Below, piece by piece: positions 9,701-17,263 of a stretch of DNA of 64,000 bases. A model generated the notes under the pieces. It was not told the DNA's origin and did not search any database. It saw only the letters and a list, made by a program, of their open reading frames with translations. Every line of letters starts with the position of its first letter. The stretch's first letter is position 1. The translations under genes and the position numbers were made by a program. The stretch is taken from assembly GCF_024347095.1 (NCBI RefSeq), contig NZ_AP024903.1, positions 3,410,001 to 3,474,000 on the forward strand, written 5' to 3'. The DNA is from Vibrio rhizosphaerae. Lineage in GTDB: Bacteria > Pseudomonadota > Gammaproteobacteria > Enterobacterales > Vibrionaceae.

Positions 9701-11778
9701 ATGGTCAGTGTCGCACCGGCACTCAATGGCGGCCACACTTCCCAGACAACCGCATCAAAGCCGAGACCGGCCACACAGGATGCATAAGTTCCTTGCTGAA
9801 CATGGAAAGCCCGGTTATGCCAGTTCACCAGATTCAGCAATTGCCGATGTTCAACCATCACCCCTTTCGGCTGACCGGTTGAACCGGAGGTATAGATAAT
9901 ATAAGCCAGATTTTCAGGCCCCAGATCACTGACTTTCGGGTTGGATGACGGTTGCTCAAACCATAAACCCCGATCTTGTTGGGTATGGATCAGACGCGAT
10001 TCCGGTAATGTTTCTGCCACTAAATCACCGAGCTCAATCACACCATCGGTCAGCACCACGGTCGGCTCACTATCGGCCAGCATATACTGTAAACGCTCTG
10101 CCGGATAAGCGGGGTCAAGCGGCACATATCCACCACCGGCTTTCAGTGTTGCCAGCATAGCGATCAACAAGTCAGCTCCCCGCCCACAGCAGATGGCAAC
10201 CCGACTTTCAGGGCCGACCCCGACAGAACGCAAATAATGTGCGAGACGGTTGGCGCGAATGTTCAAACCACCGTAATTGACGCTTTCTCCGGCACATGTC
10301 AATGCAATATGTTCCGGCTCTTCACTCGCCTGACGTTCAAAGAGTTCGTGAACGGACTGTGCCGGCGGGAAGGCAATCTGAGTCTGGTTCCATGCCTCGA
10401 TCATGGAACCTTCTTCTGGCATTTGCAGATTATATTCACTGACCGCGGTCTGCGCCGGTTCAGCCGCAGCACAAGAGAAGAAGTGCATCAAACGGTAGAA
10501 ATGAGAAGCTAAGGTCATTTCACTATACAAAGCAGCATTAGCATCAATACACAATTCCAGCCCTTGTTGCGGGCCTCGGTCACAGATATTGATTGAGAGA
10601 TCATCAATGGGCCCTAAAGTCAGGTTATTCACATTGACGGGGGCTTCACCAAACTTCATTTCGTACTCAAACGGCAAGATATTGATATCGGTTGAGAACA
10701 GTTGTTCACTCTCGGTCAGAATCCCAAGATCGGATGCCAGATCTTCACCACGGTAACACTGGTGGCGAACGGCACCGAGAATGCGGCGTTTGACCTGAGA
10801 GACAGTATCCACGAGCGTATCCTCAGTACCGATATTGAGTCTTAAGGGCAGTACATTGGAAACCATACCGGGGAATAAACGTAATCTTTTATTGGTCCGG
10901 GCCACCATTGGGCATCCCACGACCAGATCGTCTTCTCCGGTGACGCGGTGCAGATAAATCGCGATTAAAGCGATCAGCAGTTGCGGAACCTGACTTTTAC
11001 ATTCAACCGCAAGCTCTCTTAACATCCGATTGGTCGATGCCGGTAAATACATCTGTTTGCGGATAATATCGGTACAGGGTGCCTGCTTGTCAGACAAACT
11101 GACGGGAGCTGGCCGGTCTTTGAGGACCTCCTGCCAATATTCTTTGTCTCGCTGATACTGTTTCGATGTTTTATATTCCCGCTCAATCTCTATCGCTTCC
11201 GCCAGTGAAATAAACTGACAGGCTGGCGGCTCTTCTCCGGCCACCAATGCGGAATAAATTTCAGCGACCCGGCTGGATAAAAGAACCCCACCAAATCCGT
11301 CCAGAACCAAGTGATGAACACAGGCGTAATACCAAAAACGCTCAGGGCCGAGCTGCAGTAGTGCAAAAGAAAACGGGGGCCCCTGTTCAAGGTCAAAAGG
11401 GCGGGCCAGATCGGCCTTAAGCCATGCTTTGGCGGCTCGCTGAGGATCCTGTTCAGCCTGAAAGTCTAAAATGGGTAATTCCCAGCTCGGATCAACACCA
11501 AACCGCTGCTTCGGTCCTTGCGGCGTCAGCTCAAAGACTTGTTGAAAAGATTCAATCTCTCTGGCAGTCCGGCGGATAGCTATTTCAAAAAGATCTGGCT
11601 GAACAACACCGGATATTTCCAGATATTCAGTAATTTTAAAAAATTTGCCATGCGCATCAGGTTTTAACTCTTGAGCAAACCAGATACCCCGTTGAGCCGA
11701 TGATAATGGAAGCGCCAAATGACTTTCTCGCTCTAATTGAATAGAGGATTTATGGTTATCGTTCATATTGATATTCAC
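3721..11778 (-). CDS. Two-module nonribosomal peptide synthetase, C-A-PCP-C(E)-A-PCP-TE-TE
   Basis: A 2,685-residue megasynthase. Domains in order: condensation C1 with intact HHLVLDG (155-161); adenylation A1 with TSGSTG (630-635); carrier PCP1 with LGGHSL (Ser1015); condensation C2 (about 1100-1520); A2 with TSGSTG (1705-1710); PCP2 (Ser2086); thioesterase TE1 with GISLGG (Ser2213); TE2 with GHSFGG (Ser2505). Aligned to GrsA PheA by eye, both A domains give the pocket D-A-W-F-L-G-N-V-V plus Lys, which I recall as a published Leu code. C2 has HHLLEEKGD (1117-1125) and HHFCLDH, the hallmark of dual epimerisation/condensation domains, so the first residue should become D. C1 resembles EntF-like or starter C domains, implying an acyl donor supplied in trans. 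The start is GTG 11778 or the in-frame ATG 12 bases later; neither has a strong Shine-Dalgarno. No MbtH or PPTase gene is adjacent. The product is unknown. Confidence 0.95.
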   Translation of the reverse strand: MNINMNDNHKSSIQLERESHLALPLSSAQRGIWFAQELKPDAHGKFFKITEYLEISGVVQPDLFEIAIRRTAREIESFQQVFELTPQGPKQRFGVDPSWELPILDFQAEQDPQRAAKAWLKADLARPFDLEQGPPFSFALLQLGPERFWYYACVHHLVLDGFGGVLLSSRVAEIYSALVAGEEPPACQFISLAEAIEIEREYKTSKQYQRDKEYWQEVLKDRPAPVSLSDKQAPCTDIIRKQMYLPASTNRMLRELAVECKSQVPQLLIALIAIYLHRVTGEDDLVVGCPMVARTNKRLRLFPGMVSNVLPLRLNIGTEDTLVDTVSQVKRRILGAVRHQCYRGEDLASDLGILTESEQLFSTDINILPFEYEMKFGEAPVNVNNLTLGPIDDLSINICDRGPQQGLELCIDANAALYSEMTLASHFYRLMHFFSCAAAEPAQTAVSEYNLQMPEEGSMIEAWNQTQIAFPPAQSVHELFERQASEEPEHIALTCAGESVNYGGLNIRANRLAHYLRSVGVGPESRVAICCGRGADLLIAMLATLKAGGGYVPLDPAYPAERLQYMLADSEPTVVLTDGVIELGDLVAETLPESRLIHTQQDRGLWFEQPSSNPKVSDLGPENLAYIIYTSGSTGQPKGVMVEHRQLLNLVNWHNRAFHVQQGTYASCVAGLGFDAVVWEVWPPLSAGATLTMPSLEASRDPEQLLEWWVAQPIEVGFLPTPIAELAFARRVAPKTLRYLLVGGDRLTRQPDESVSFTLVNNYGPTETTVVATSGAIRAADDVLHIGSPIANTHIYILDEQLRPVPLGVTGEIYIGGNSVSRGYLNRPEMTAERFLADPFREQQAGKMYRTGDLARWRLDGTIEYQGRNDSQVKIRGFRIELGEIATALQACSGIQSAVVTVLHAGESSERLVAYYTSQPDASIEIETLKQRLSESLPSYMVPAAFVGLDAIPLTANGKIDYRALPEPDAEAFVHRHYEAPRGNVEQLLASIWQSLLNVEQVGRHDNFFELGGHSLLAVQLIERLRHHYYHLAIKSLFTTPTLAGLAQTLSQSSKTNRQVPPNLIPAGCTQITPEMLSMVELSQSQIDTIAASVPGGAANIQDIYPLAPLQEGILFHHLLEEKGDPYITRAIKAFTSQDELQQFVDALQAVVKRHDILRTSLVWDQLDVPVQVVWRDAVLPLTELKLEGSNMVKAIQQRFDPSLTRLDVHRAPMIEAYQVEDVAEGRWLLCLLMHHFCLDHTTLELMMEEVQAHLLKQVEQLPVPLPFRNFVFESRLDSNPEKESAYFCERLGDIDEPSAPFGLLNVQGDGHEIHELHLPVEADLSQLIREQARRQGVSAASLFHLAWGLVVRATTGRDDVVFGTVLFGRMAGGAGADRVLGMFLNTLPLRLSLSNETVTEAVQYTHQHLAEMLEYEHGSLSLAQQCSGVAPQTPLFSSLLNYRYDGGNSQTGIESGPMNLLFTEERTNYPITLSVNDNPKLGFSLDIQVDESIGCERVGAMVMRALRELVSALEAQPKQLIHALNILPKDEYRKVVNQLNATRTSAVTDICVHTLFEQQAAEYPEVIAVVSETQKLTYRELNQQANRLAYYLRAQGVAPDQRVGLCFDRNTDLIVAMLATLKAGGCYIPMDPSYPADRLQYMVADSQPTLILSDGILETETIVGTTEIRVINISTELFIWRDYPTNNPQSEHIRPDHLAYIIYTSGSTGQPKGVMVEHRNLANLVHWHNRAFEIKPGTCVSSVAGVGFDAAVWEIWPPLCTGAHVMLPTLDISRDPEQLLAWWISQPIEVGFMSTPIAELVLSRQLDHPTLRTLLVGGDRLNHHPHPETSFTLVNNYGPTETTVVATSGVIQPTDDLLHIGSPVDNTSIYILDAYQQPVPIGVKGEIYISGKSVARGYLNRPEMTEERFLDDPYSYELGARMYRSGDLGRWTADGTIEYLGRNDSQVKIRGFRIELGEISACMSTHHGVAEAVVIAEKTPNHDQRLLAYYVGNAQTAPLRAYLSARLPDYMVPVAYVKLDQIPLTPNGKVDRKSLPEPEAADFVTQVYVPPEGEVEETIAAIWQRLLGVEKVGRNDSFFELGGHSLVAVQFLNEARQHGYELTLSTLFSASRLADIADYIQRSSEVLIEHAVALRPASDEQRPLFIVPEASGEMLYSPLLTSYIDQDIAVYGLVAPARNTPPFYTIQGAAARYVRIIRETQPEGPYRMTGISLGGTLAYEVARQLLGQDQEIEYIGVIDTTAEKAIVPRHVGEEHLTEEQKILLMSKEIYDGLAYDIYGLAESESTLEEGMTWKDHYRMAKDMGMLPAGWTDTYFMNWMQHREALIRAEYEYKNLPVDIDLYVAELRPEGEAADVVPYLRWDRFLPQDSIRPTTIPGTTHYHLIVEPYIGYLGQAISNDLHDREKAYAAGKVMRNAPYDPLVTLQEGNGHGPTVLCIPGAGVNVCAFMGLVQSIESDWSVLGFQPRGLKGHDIPHTTVEAAAAFYLKALASRTCIGPIHIVGHSFGGWVALELATLLEAEGIQVASLTIADSEAPDATPREYSDLSALMLLVEQFERQGAALGLTEQDLKGLTHRERLTLVHGYLVAQGVLTDNTGVDDLDGIFRVFATNIRTHYQPAVQPNTLVNLVFTQDMKAGVKEAWQTQSLNLNCVESRADHFSLLRPPFVNLIAEIMQPTFRTLVTDI

Positions 11779-12437
11779 TCACACATTCTGATAAATAAAA
11801 TTCAAATACGCGGATAAAATAACAAAACCGACAAAGTGATAATGTTATTAAGATGCCATCACTTTACTTTGTATAATAAAACAACATTCAATTCAATCAT
11901 GAAAAAGCAACCAAAACATTCAATAAACAGATATATAATTAATAAGAAAAACAATCAAAAACAACCGATAAAACGCAAAATTAACCCAAAACACAATCTA
12001 AACAGTTTCCAGTAAGTTATATAATTTTTTGTTCTTATTGGTAAAGAGTCATAATTAGCATAAATTTAAATGATAATTATCATATTTAAATAATTACCAA
12101 ATCATAAAACTGCAAACAAAATTAAATAAATTAATTAAAACAACAACTTGTGTTAATACAAAAACAAACAAAAAATAACAGGAGAACTGTGGTCTAATTT
12201 GTCAAAATAAGAATAGAGAGTATCATGAAGAAAATGAGTGGGATAATAAAATGTAGAAAACAGACACGACACCTCTACAGGCAAAATAAAAAATTTATAA
12301 AAAAATAGCTGATAATTAATTGAAAAAATTACCAGCAAAATGCTAAATATTTAGCCAAATACAACAACAGAGATTAATTTTTCACAAATTGTTATCAATT
12401 AATAATATAAATAACAATTAATAATTAAATTAAATCA
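11779..12437. other. AT-rich intergenic region upstream of the NRPS
   Basis: About 660 bp of strikingly AT-rich DNA between the TPP-enzyme stop and the NRPS start, both on the minus strand. I see no credible gene; the open frame at 12153-12338 is low-complexity and hydrophobic by composition only. The region contains a Fur-like palindrome (12070-12083) and a loose AATTGTTAT/ATAACAATT inverted repeat near its right end. The composition suggests binding by H-NS-type silencers and horizontal acquisition of the locus (inference). Confidence 0.6.
12070..12083. promoter_or_regulatory. Candidate Fur box upstream of the NRPS
   Basis: ATGATAATTATCAT is a perfect 14-bp palindrome flanked by further A/T symmetry (TTTAA to the left, ATTTAAA to the right). 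It matches the inner part of the Fur consensus (GATAAT/ATTATC hexamers). It lies about 290 bp upstream of the NRPS start, far for a simple repressor site. AT-rich surroundings raise the chance of a coincidental match. Confidence 0.35.
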
Positions 12438-14012
12438 TCACAGAACAACCTCAACTAATTTCGGCCCAGACTCTTGCATCATCTTTTGGAAAATTATATC
12501 AAATGACTGGCGAGTTTCAGCCTGAACGGCAGGAACACCCATTCCTGATGCTAATCCAAGCCAGTTAATCGATGGATTTTCCAAACTCATCAGAGAAGCG
12601 GCTGATTGTCCTTGATTTTTTGCCCCCACTCGTTGAAGTTCATGGTTCAGGATACTGTATGAACGGTTACTGAATATAATGGTCACAATATCCAGATTTT
12701 CCCGCGCTTGGGTCCAGAGTGCAGGTAACAGATACATCGCACTGCCATCACCTTGTAAGTTGACGACCTTGCGTCCCGGACAAGCAATGGCCGCACCAAT
12801 CGAAACGGCCATCATACTCCCCAAAGCACCACCGGTCAGATTCAGATAATCATGTGCCGCAGCGGTTTCGGTCACATGATAATGCGGGAAACCGGATGAG
12901 GCGGATTCATCACTGATAATGGCATTGTCCGGTAAGTATTTAGCAATGACCTGCATGACAAATTCCGCAGTAAGCGGGCCATCAAGCGCATACTGAGGTG
13001 CCTGATGCGTAGTGCGGTATGGCTCAATGTCCTCGGCCTCACAAGCTTTGGCTAAATCTTCTAGTGCCCGGCGACTATCTTCATCAATCCCGGTTAACCG
13101 AGTCAAACGACACCCTTCTGGTGTCAGCCAGCTTGGTTTATCGGGATATGCAAAAAAGCTGACCGGAGGCTTAGCACCAACCAAGATAATCAATTCAATC
13201 CCGGTCAGAAAATCAGCCGCCTGCTCAGAAAGGTATGGTAACCGTTCAACCGGTACTCGACCGGCACCGCGTTGAATACGTGGTGCAAAAGTATCACATA
13301 AAAGTCGGGCTCCCGTTTTTGCAGCAATCTTTCCGGCAGCGGTTAATGCCGGTTCTAACAAGGCTGAGCCTCGCATGAGGATCGCTGTTTTGAGTCCGCT
13401 GTTAATCAAACCGGCAATGTGATTAATTTTCTCGGCAGAAACGACGGTTGGTGCAGACGGAGCAATGGGGGAAGCAACATGTTCAGCGTCATTCCATGCG
13501 GTATCTGCCGGCAGAATCAAGGTCGCAATTTGCCCCGGCGCTTGTGACGCCACACACACAGCCCGAGCGGCATCCTCTCCGATTTGTTTAGAGCAAGAAG
13601 ATGTATAAACCCACTCAGAAACCGGGCCTGCAAACCCGTGGATATCAGATGTTAATGGGGCATCATACTGTAGATGAGTTGTGGCATGATCGCCGACGAT
13701 ATTCACAATCGGAGAACCGGCCCGTCTGGCATTATGTAAGTTGGCCAGACCGTTGGCCAGTCCGGGTCCTAAATGAAGCAATGTACATGCTGGCTTGCCC
13801 GTCATACGCCCATATCCGTCAGCCGCACCCGTTGCAACATTTTCCTGAAGTGCCAGCACAGGGCGCATCCCCGGTACGCGATCCAATGCAGCAACAAAAT
13901 GCATTTCTGATGTCCCCGGATTGGCGAAACAGACCTCAACACCACTTTCGACCAATGTGCGCAACAGACTTTCAGCACCATTCATCGAATAGCTTTTTGT
14001 TGCATCATTCAT
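12438..14012 (-). CDS. Thiamine-diphosphate-dependent enzyme (acetolactate synthase / benzoylformate decarboxylase-like)
   Basis: A 524-residue protein with the three-domain TPP-enzyme fold. The N-terminal PYR domain has the catalytic Glu in ALQENVATGAADGYGR (about 56-71). A middle Rossmann-like domain follows. The C-terminal PP domain carries the cofactor/Mg motif beginning GDGSAMYLLPALW and ending in IIFSN. Family members decarboxylate 2-oxo acids or condense the resulting carbanion with an acceptor. It lacks the clear FAD-binding conservation I would expect of a housekeeping IlvB, and no IlvN small subunit is beside it, so it is probably not for branched-chain amino acid synthesis. It reads toward the NRPS 660 bp downstream and could make a precursor for it (inference). 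Confidence 0.85.
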   Translation of the reverse strand: MNDATKSYSMNGAESLLRTLVESGVEVCFANPGTSEMHFVAALDRVPGMRPVLALQENVATGAADGYGRMTGKPACTLLHLGPGLANGLANLHNARRAGSPIVNIVGDHATTHLQYDAPLTSDIHGFAGPVSEWVYTSSCSKQIGEDAARAVCVASQAPGQIATLILPADTAWNDAEHVASPIAPSAPTVVSAEKINHIAGLINSGLKTAILMRGSALLEPALTAAGKIAAKTGARLLCDTFAPRIQRGAGRVPVERLPYLSEQAADFLTGIELIILVGAKPPVSFFAYPDKPSWLTPEGCRLTRLTGIDEDSRRALEDLAKACEAEDIEPYRTTHQAPQYALDGPLTAEFVMQVIAKYLPDNAIISDESASSGFPHYHVTETAAAHDYLNLTGGALGSMMAVSIGAAIACPGRKVVNLQGDGSAMYLLPALWTQARENLDIVTIIFSNRSYSILNHELQRVGAKNQGQSAASLMSLENPSINWLGLASGMGVPAVQAETRQSFDIIFQKMMQESGPKLVEVVL

Positions 14013-14227
14013 TGCTTAGAACCCCACATTTTCAATTATGCAAGAGATAAAAGGTATTAATGCACTCTTTTATCAAAATTAATACATATGATGCATGTTA
14101 TTTCATAATTTTGTGTCTTCATACCTATTTTGCACTGCTCGGAGCTGCAACCAGTTAGCTATGAAATGAATTTGATAGAATAAATTGAAATGCCTGATTC
14201 AAACCAAAACATCAAGGCAGGCGCAAT

Positions 14228-14262
14228 AAAAAAGGCCTCCCATCATCAGAGGGAGGCCTTTT
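14228..14262 (-). terminator. Intrinsic terminator of the queF operon
   Basis: The perfect stem GGCCTCCC/GGGAGGCC, extended by flanking A/T pairs, has a 9-base loop and is followed by a T-run on the minus strand. It lies about 20 bp past the queF stop. It would also work on the plus strand less efficiently. Confidence 0.85.
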
Positions 14263-14280
14263 ATCGGAAGGGATAATCGG

Positions 14281-15102
14281 TTACTGGCGATACGCTCGTC
14301 CGACCAGCATAACGTCTTCAAAATCACTCCGGAATGGATTGATATCCAAACCACCCCGGCGAGTATAACGCGCAAGAACTGTCAGTTTCTCCGGTTTGCA
14401 GCACCGTTTGATATCGGCAAAGATACGTTCAACGCACTGCTCGTGAAATTCATTATGTTCCCGGAAGGAGATGATGTATCGCAACAAAGTTTCGCGATCA
14501 ATCTCAGCGCCTTGATAATGGATATAGACACTCCCCCAGTCCGGTTGGTTGGTCACCAGACAGTTCGATTTCAGCAGATGCGAGCAAAGCTTTTCTTCAA
14601 TAATGTTTGCAGAGGACGCACCTAACAAGCGATCTTCATCGTACGCATAACTGTCAATTTCAATATCCAGATCATCAATACAGGTAAAAGAGTTATCCGC
14701 ACAGATTGCTAATGTTTCATCAACAGGAATCAATTTCACCTGAACATCACCACCCGACGCGGCACTCAAATCCTGAATCAGCGTTTCGACCAGTGCTTGT
14801 TCTGATGCAAATGATGTCTGATTGAGACTGTTCAGGTACAACTTAAAAGATTTAGACTCAATCAAGTTTGGGCTGGTACACGGAATCATAAATTCTGCGA
14901 CGGCCACCATCGGTTTACCTTTCGGATTCAGCCAAGACAATTCATAGCCGGTCCACAAGTCATAACCGGAGAAAGCGGCACTATCACATGCGGTAATATT
15001 ACTGCGCCCACGAGCCCGCGGAATCGGATCCAGCAGTTGCGGGGTATAGGTTGATATATAATCCGTCTTCTTACCAAGATTTTTAGAATAAGTTGTATCC
15101 AT
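14281..15102 (-). CDS. queF: NADPH-dependent 7-cyano-7-deazaguanine reductase QueF (long form)
   Basis: A 273-residue protein close to the E. coli QueF length of 282. It reduces preQ0 to preQ1 in queuosine biosynthesis, in the cytosol. Diagnostic features are the nucleophilic Cys with following Asp in SNCLVTNQPDWGSV (about 180-192), the substrate-binding FREHNEFHEQC segment, and the N-terminal T-fold segment with ESKSFKLYLNS. It follows the YhhQ transporter gene by 22 bp and is the last gene of an HTH-yhhQ-queF unit, so import and reduction of the precursor are encoded together. The terminator follows directly. Confidence 0.97.
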   Translation of the reverse strand: MDTTYSKNLGKKTDYISTYTPQLLDPIPRARGRSNITACDSAAFSGYDLWTGYELSWLNPKGKPMVAVAEFMIPCTSPNLIESKSFKLYLNSLNQTSFASEQALVETLIQDLSAASGGDVQVKLIPVDETLAICADNSFTCIDDLDIEIDSYAYDEDRLLGASSANIIEEKLCSHLLKSNCLVTNQPDWGSVYIHYQGAEIDRETLLRYIISFREHNEFHEQCVERIFADIKRCCKPEKLTVLARYTRRGGLDINPFRSDFEDVMLVGRAYRQ

Positions 15103-15124
15103 AATGATCCACTAACGTTGTCGT

Positions 15125-15979
15125 TTATCGATTGATATATTTATTAAATAGCGTCCTTGCACCGTATATCGGGCCAACACCGACAATCGCATAGATGCTT
15201 TTCACAACAACCTGGCAAATAAACATGCTCCATAACACAGATGGACTGAGGATATGACTGAATGCCAGATAGATGAAAATTGCACTATCGATTAACGACG
15301 CAAAGAAAGTACTGAAAAAGACCCGCACAACCAACCGTTTGCCATTGGTCAGTTGTTTAATTTTCTGCAACAGATACGCGTTAACGTTCTCCGAAACAAA
15401 ATAAGCAATCATAGAAGCCAGAAAAACCGAGTTAATACTGTGAATGATTGACTGATAGCTCTCATTGACCGCTTCCCAGTCACTAATGGTCGGTGCGTAA
15501 CCGGAAAGATTGAGCATCAATAACAGAAAAGCATTGGTCACGGTTGACAGTAGAATCGCAGCCCGGGCCATACGTAGCCCATAAAATTCATTGAGAATAT
15601 CGACCAGAATAAAAGAGATGGGATATAAAAAAATCGCAAAAGGAACAATAAAACCCGAGTTGGCGATCTCAATCGGTTTGACACCCGTTACATTTGACAA
15701 GATAAACACGGCCGAGAGTATCGTGGCAATGACGGCAAATGTAATCCAGTACGATTCTTTACGATCTTTGATATCGTAAGCCCCCTGAAATCCTTCATTA
15801 CTGTATAGCTTGCGACAAATTTCTTTGGTCTCGATGGGGCTCAGATCTTCTGCCACCGTACTGTTAAATATTTCATTGAGTGGGATGGATAACTGTTTGC
15901 CTGTTGCCAATACCATGACATTGGCAACATGTTCCGGATGGCGACTGAAACCAATTAATTTATATTTTCTATTCTGCAT
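15125..15979 (-). CDS. yhhQ: Queuosine-precursor transporter YhhQ/VUT family with N-terminal soluble extension
   Basis: ATG 15979 is preferred over the upstream ATG at 16006 because AGAGGA lies 8 nt before it, giving 284 residues. About six membrane segments (roughly residues 80-280) match the VUT/YhhQ family, which imports preQ0/preQ1; the motif FLYPISFILVDILNEFYG is typical. The first ~75 residues (YKLIGFSRHPEHVANVMVL and onward) are soluble and absent from the 221-residue E. coli YhhQ. The gene overlaps the end of the upstream HTH gene by about 11 bp, indicating translational coupling, and precedes queF. Confidence 0.88.
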   Translation of the reverse strand: MQNRKYKLIGFSRHPEHVANVMVLATGKQLSIPLNEIFNSTVAEDLSPIETKEICRKLYSNEGFQGAYDIKDRKESYWITFAVIATILSAVFILSNVTGVKPIEIANSGFIVPFAIFLYPISFILVDILNEFYGLRMARAAILLSTVTNAFLLLMLNLSGYAPTISDWEAVNESYQSIIHSINSVFLASMIAYFVSENVNAYLLQKIKQLTNGKRLVVRVFFSTFFASLIDSAIFIYLAFSHILSPSVLWSMFICQVVVKSIYAIVGVGPIYGARTLFNKYINR

Positions 15980-16571
15980 GTAACCGTTCCTCTCTGACGC
16001 ACCCAATCAATATCTCACCATCTCTCAGAACATAATTCTCAGATTCAATTTTCAAAGAATTTCTGGACGTTAAAATAACAAGATCATCAATATCATTGCG
16101 CTTAAACCGTTCAATCACCAATAATGCGCCAATCTGATATCGATGTGTAAATGGGGTTGTAATATTTAAGCCAATCATATTTGATTCATCCGAGAAATAA
16201 TAAGTTGTCGGATGAACAACGATTAATTCACCAATATATTTATCCAATGAAGCAATTAATTCTTTCTCATTAACAATTGGGATACATAACGGATTTTTAT
16301 TACCATCCGGAGAAATCAACTGATTCCGGTACTCGATCGCTTCCAGATTACTCTCTTCGATGACCCGACATGTCGTCCCAAAGAAACTAGCAATCTTTTC
16401 AACTGTTTGAGTCTGAATCCGATCAACTTTACCGTCTAAAATATTGTAAATTGTAGTTCTGGTAATACCCGTGCGTTCAGAAAAGGATTTCTTACTTTCA
16501 TTACGACTTTTAATCGCATAAGAAATATTATTTTTAATATTATCTATTTTTTCTTGTTTACTTAATTTCAT
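15969..16571 (-). CDS. XRE-family HTH regulator heading the queuosine operon
   Basis: A 200-residue protein with an N-terminal Cro/CI-type HTH (about 10-70; FSERTGITRTTIYNILDGKV) and a C-terminal domain of about 120 residues. That domain has the layout of S24/LexA-like sensor folds, but I see no Ser-Lys protease pair. Its last codons overlap the start of yhhQ, so it is translated in the same transcript. It probably autoregulates the operon (inference). The 280 bp upstream are AT-rich; I saw no preQ1 riboswitch there. Confidence 0.8.
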   Translation of the reverse strand: MKLSKQEKIDNIKNNISYAIKSRNESKKSFSERTGITRTTIYNILDGKVDRIQTQTVEKIASFFGTTCRVIEESNLEAIEYRNQLISPDGNKNPLCIPIVNEKELIASLDKYIGELIVVHPTTYYFSDESNMIGLNITTPFTHRYQIGALLVIERFKRNDIDDLVILTSRNSLKIESENYVLRDGEILIGCVREERLHAE

Positions 16572-16852
16572 CTACCGCCCAACCATACGCCACAGCTAGA
16601 TATCAATCGATGCCTATTCAAAGCGAAACAAATTGCGTGATCTGGATCAACATTAGATAACCAAAGATTGAACATTTTTGGTCACGTTCTGTAAAATAAC
16701 TAAAAGAGTCCGTTTTTAATATGATAAACAGCAAATTTCCAACTATTGATTAATTTTTAAATTTATGATCAGTAGTCTTTAAAATCAATATAATATTAAT
16801 AGCAAACTCTTAATTACATAAATATCAATAATACAGTGGTTAGGGTAATGTT

Positions 16853-17062
16853 ATGGGCACAATGTCAGAACTAAGAGAAAATGAAAGTGGCATGGATGAT
16901 GTTTTATTCTGGTGCCGCGTTGTGAGTCAGTGTAGCGTTCCAACGTCAGGAGAACTTTCCCCGGCTGAAAAAGATGCACTACACCGGGCCATTATGGCAC
17001 TGCATACAACGACAACACTCTATACCAATAGTGTAACGGAAGCCGTCGTATCTGAAATGTGA
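16853..17062 (+). CDS. Small hypothetical protein
   Basis: A 69-residue acidic protein (MGTMSELRENESGMDDV start). An AGGG ribosome binding site lies 7 nt before ATG 16853. It is mostly helical in appearance, with a central SPAEKDALHRAIMALH helix and no signal peptide or membrane segment. A hairpin lies 15 bp after the stop. I do not recognise the family. Support is the ribosome binding site and the reasonable composition; it could still be a chance frame. Confidence 0.5.
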   Translation: MGTMSELRENESGMDDVLFWCRVVSQCSVPTSGELSPAEKDALHRAIMALHTTTTLYTNSVTEAVVSEM

Positions 17063-17077
17063 GTCGGTTGAATGATA

Positions 17078-17103
17078 TGGAAGCGTGATGGACAGCGCTT
17101 CCA
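17078..17103. repeat. Inverted repeat after the small ORF
   Basis: Perfect 8-bp arms TGGAAGCG/CGCTTCCA with a 10-base spacer, overlapping a second possible pairing GATGGACA/TGTCCATC. No T-run follows, so it is not a clear intrinsic terminator. Confidence 0.45.
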
Positions 17104-17263
17104 AGGCCGAGTTGTCCATCAATTCTGTCAGCATCACCGTCTCTATCGGTAAATCACAGCTCTTCACACCAGACATCATGACTTCCCGGTGCATCTTGAG
17201 CATATGACGCAATCGCAACCCATGGTTGTTTTTACAGAGAGACTCAGGCCGTCCGCAGACCCA

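Noticed and set aside
12153..12338. 61-codon hydrophobic frame upstream of the NRPS
   Set aside because: Low-complexity product of AT-rich DNA, no ribosome binding site, no family.
16572..16852. Possible preQ1 riboswitch upstream of the queF operon
   Set aside because: I could not find the conserved preQ1 aptamer core; the region is only AT-rich.
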